This document shows, one piece after another, positions 63,790 through 64,000 of a DNA stretch of 64,000 nucleotides. Origin of the DNA: Betaproteobacteria bacterium HGW-Betaproteobacteria-22 (GTDB lineage Bacteria > Pseudomonadota > Gammaproteobacteria > Burkholderiales > Methylophilaceae); NCBI GenBank assembly GCA_002842285.1, contig PHCJ01000001.1:148369-212368 (forward strand), read 5' to 3'. The notes below the pieces were generated by a model, which was given only the letters and a program-made list of their open reading frames with translations, was not told the origin of the DNA and ran no database searches. Position 1 is the stretch's first letter. Each line of letters begins with the position of its first letter. A program made the position numbers and the translations under genes.

Positions 63790-64000
63790 TTATTCAATAA
63801 TCTTAGCAACAACACCCGCACCCACTGTACGACCGCCTTCACGAATAGCAAAGCGCAAGCCTTCTTCCATCGCGATTGGGGCAATCAATGTCACGGTGAT
63901 GGATACGTTGTCGCCTGGCATTACCATTTCTGTACCTTCTGGCAATTCAACTGCACCAGTTACGTCTGTGGTACGGAAGTAGAATTGTGGACGGTAGCCT
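63790..64000 (-). CDS. tuf: Elongation factor Tu, C-terminal part (runs off the right edge)
   Basis: The last 69 codons: [57 protein letters not shown] and stop after KIIE. This is domain 3 of EF-Tu, which carries aminoacyl-tRNA to the ribosome. Domains 1 and 2 lie outside the window. The tuf-rpsJ order is that of the str-S10 region. Confidence 0.98.
   Translation of the reverse strand, partial: GYRPQFYFRTTDVTGAVELPEGTEMVMPGDNVSITVTLIAPIAMEEGLRFAIREGGRTVGAGVVAKIIE

Overview
This window looks like the chromosome of a free-living Gram-negative betaproteobacterium with moderate G+C. A Methylophilaceae/Nitrosomonadales relative is my guess from the proteins; no diagnostic methylotrophy gene is present. 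The evidence is the S10-spc-alpha ribosomal protein order next to tuf, a second IF-1 gene beside a cold-shock gene, an RND metal efflux operon, TonB and OprP-type outer membrane proteins, and many c-di-GMP and chemotaxis genes.

Layout. 1-7160: a response regulator whose REC and HD-GYP parts are out of frame, then a heavy-metal RND efflux operon (outer membrane factor, adaptor, pump, DUF3240 protein) with a small His-containing membrane protein upstream. 7263-10136: IF-1 paralogue (TTG start), divergent cspA with a long leader, and a diguanylate cyclase. 10140-18925: a PAS-GGDEF diguanylate cyclase gene cut in two by a 7,128-bp transposon (11475-18602). The element has perfect 26-bp terminal inverted repeats and an 8-bp target duplication; deleting it and one duplication copy restores the host reading frame exactly.

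The transposon has an IS1595/ISXO2-type transposase and a cargo that looks like a defence or epigenetic module: two paralogous coiled-coil/winged-helix-like proteins, an XRE regulator, a DUF488 protein with a partner of unknown function, an EcoRI-type adenine methyltransferase, a DUF262-HNH nuclease and a DEDDh exonuclease. The methyltransferase begins with a GCAA tetranucleotide tract (about 6.5 copies) that puts its only good ATG out of frame: it reads as a phase-variable gene in the OFF state. The nuclease starts 1 nt after the methyltransferase stop with no clear Shine-Dalgarno, so the switch may control both. This is the most interesting system in the window.

19262-31342: cytochrome c, hexose-phosphate mutarotase, ilvD, an adenylate cyclase/SH3/M48 operon, a split PAS plus chemoreceptor pair (CetB/CetA-like), lgt, a small gene behind a near-perfect sigma-54 promoter, and the cstA-ybdD pair. 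33489-38068: a molybdate locus in which a ModE-like regulator, a 42-bp ModE-like palindrome and an OprP-type porin precede modABC. 38119-49273: housekeeping and transport genes (DUF4010/MgtC-like, radC, coaBC, TonB receptor, dut, rpmB-rpmG, MscS-type channel, mgtE), with a cluster of nested inverted repeats at 40091-40573. 49347-64000: rplQ-rpoA-rpsD-rpsK-rpsM-rpmJ-infA-secY through rplC-rpsJ and the 3' end of tuf, all on the minus strand, with visible promoters and hairpins at three internal breaks.
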